From NCBI GenBank assembly GCA_964520975.1, contig CAZFPA010000104.1, positions 1-5,920 on the forward strand: a stretch of 5,920 nucleotides of DNA, written 5' to 3'. Of the stretch, positions 5,885 through 5,920 are shown piece by piece. Source of the DNA: CAZFPA01 sp964520975. Lineage in GTDB: Bacteria; Bacillota; Negativicutes; Selenomonadales; Selenomonadaceae. A model generated the notes under the pieces. It did not search any database. It was not told the DNA's origin and worked only from the letters and a program-made list of their open reading frames with translations. Both the position numbers and the translations under genes were made by a program. The first letter of the stretch is position 1. Each line of letters begins with the position of its first letter.

Positions 5885-5920
5885 CTCCATCCCTTTATGG
5901 GTGGAAGCGCCATGGTGGAG
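5885..5920. other. Hairpin-forming stretch at the right edge
   Basis: TCCATCC (5886-5892) can pair with GGGTGGA (5899-5905), including one G-T pair, around the loop CTTTAT. Alternatively CTCCATC (5885-5891) can pair with GGTGGAG (5914-5920). The two pairings exclude each other. The element may be part of the neighbouring repeat or a separate repeat cut by the window edge; no T run follows inside the window. Confidence 0.4.

Larger units (their letters stand above)
5613..5920. other. Non-coding tail without a supportable gene
   Basis: I see no reading frame here with a family motif, a good ribosome binding site and sustained codon bias. The stretch 5613-5710 is featureless to me. It is followed by a double-hairpin repeat (5711-5760), an AT-rich spacer with a small AAAAAT/ATTTTT palindrome at 5782-5796, a degenerate repeat copy (5833-5877) and a further hairpin-forming stretch running to the window edge (5885-5920). 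A gene beginning or ending beyond the right edge cannot be excluded. Confidence 0.6.

Overview
The window carries most of a gene cluster for a membrane-bound, quinone-linked group 1 [NiFe] uptake hydrogenase. It is followed by three maturation genes, then a DUF559 endonuclease-like gene and a non-coding, hairpin-rich tail. The core genes are GC-rich with strong GC bias at third codon positions, and most starts sit behind GGAGG-type ribosome binding sites. The gene content and the palindromic repeats near the right end suggest a low-oxygen bacterium, most likely a Negativicutes member (Selenomonas/Mitsuokella-like). That placement is an inference from style and gene content, not from a marker gene.

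Layout, all on the + strand. Bases 3-626 are the 3' part of the hydrogenase small subunit, with distal and medial FeS ligands and a C-terminal membrane anchor. Bases 623-2533 are the large subunit, with both CxxC pairs for the Ni-Fe site and a 23-residue cleavable tail. Bases 2558-3310 are the four-helix cytochrome b that passes electrons to the quinone pool. Bases 3303-3545 are an 80-residue protein that combines an HMA-like fold with an N-terminal CxxCGC motif. Bases 3557-3607 form a strong intrinsic-terminator-like hairpin. Bases 3624-3965 are hypA, 3965-4621 hypB, and 4618-5208 the HyaD/HybD-type maturation protease. Bases 5253-5612 are a DUF559 endonuclease-like gene with clearly lower GC. 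Bases 5613-5920 hold no gene I can support, but contain a double-hairpin repeat and a degenerate second copy.

How it works together: the small and large subunits form the H2-splitting dimer. Electrons run from the Ni-Fe site through three FeS clusters to the cytochrome b hemes and on to menaquinone. HypA and HypB deliver nickel to the large subunit, and the protease then removes its C-terminal tail. The genes hypC, hypD, hypE and hypF are absent from the window and must lie elsewhere or outside its edges.

The most interesting point is the nickel-handling arrangement. HypB here lacks the N-terminal CxxCGC nickel motif known from Escherichia coli HypB. A separate small HMA-like protein, translationally coupled to the cytochrome b gene, begins with exactly that motif and lacks the usual HMA cysteines. 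This suggests that the high-affinity metal site has been moved to a separate protein. A terminator hairpin lies between the structural genes and the maturation genes with almost no room for a promoter after it, which suggests partial read-through sets a low dose of maturation factors.
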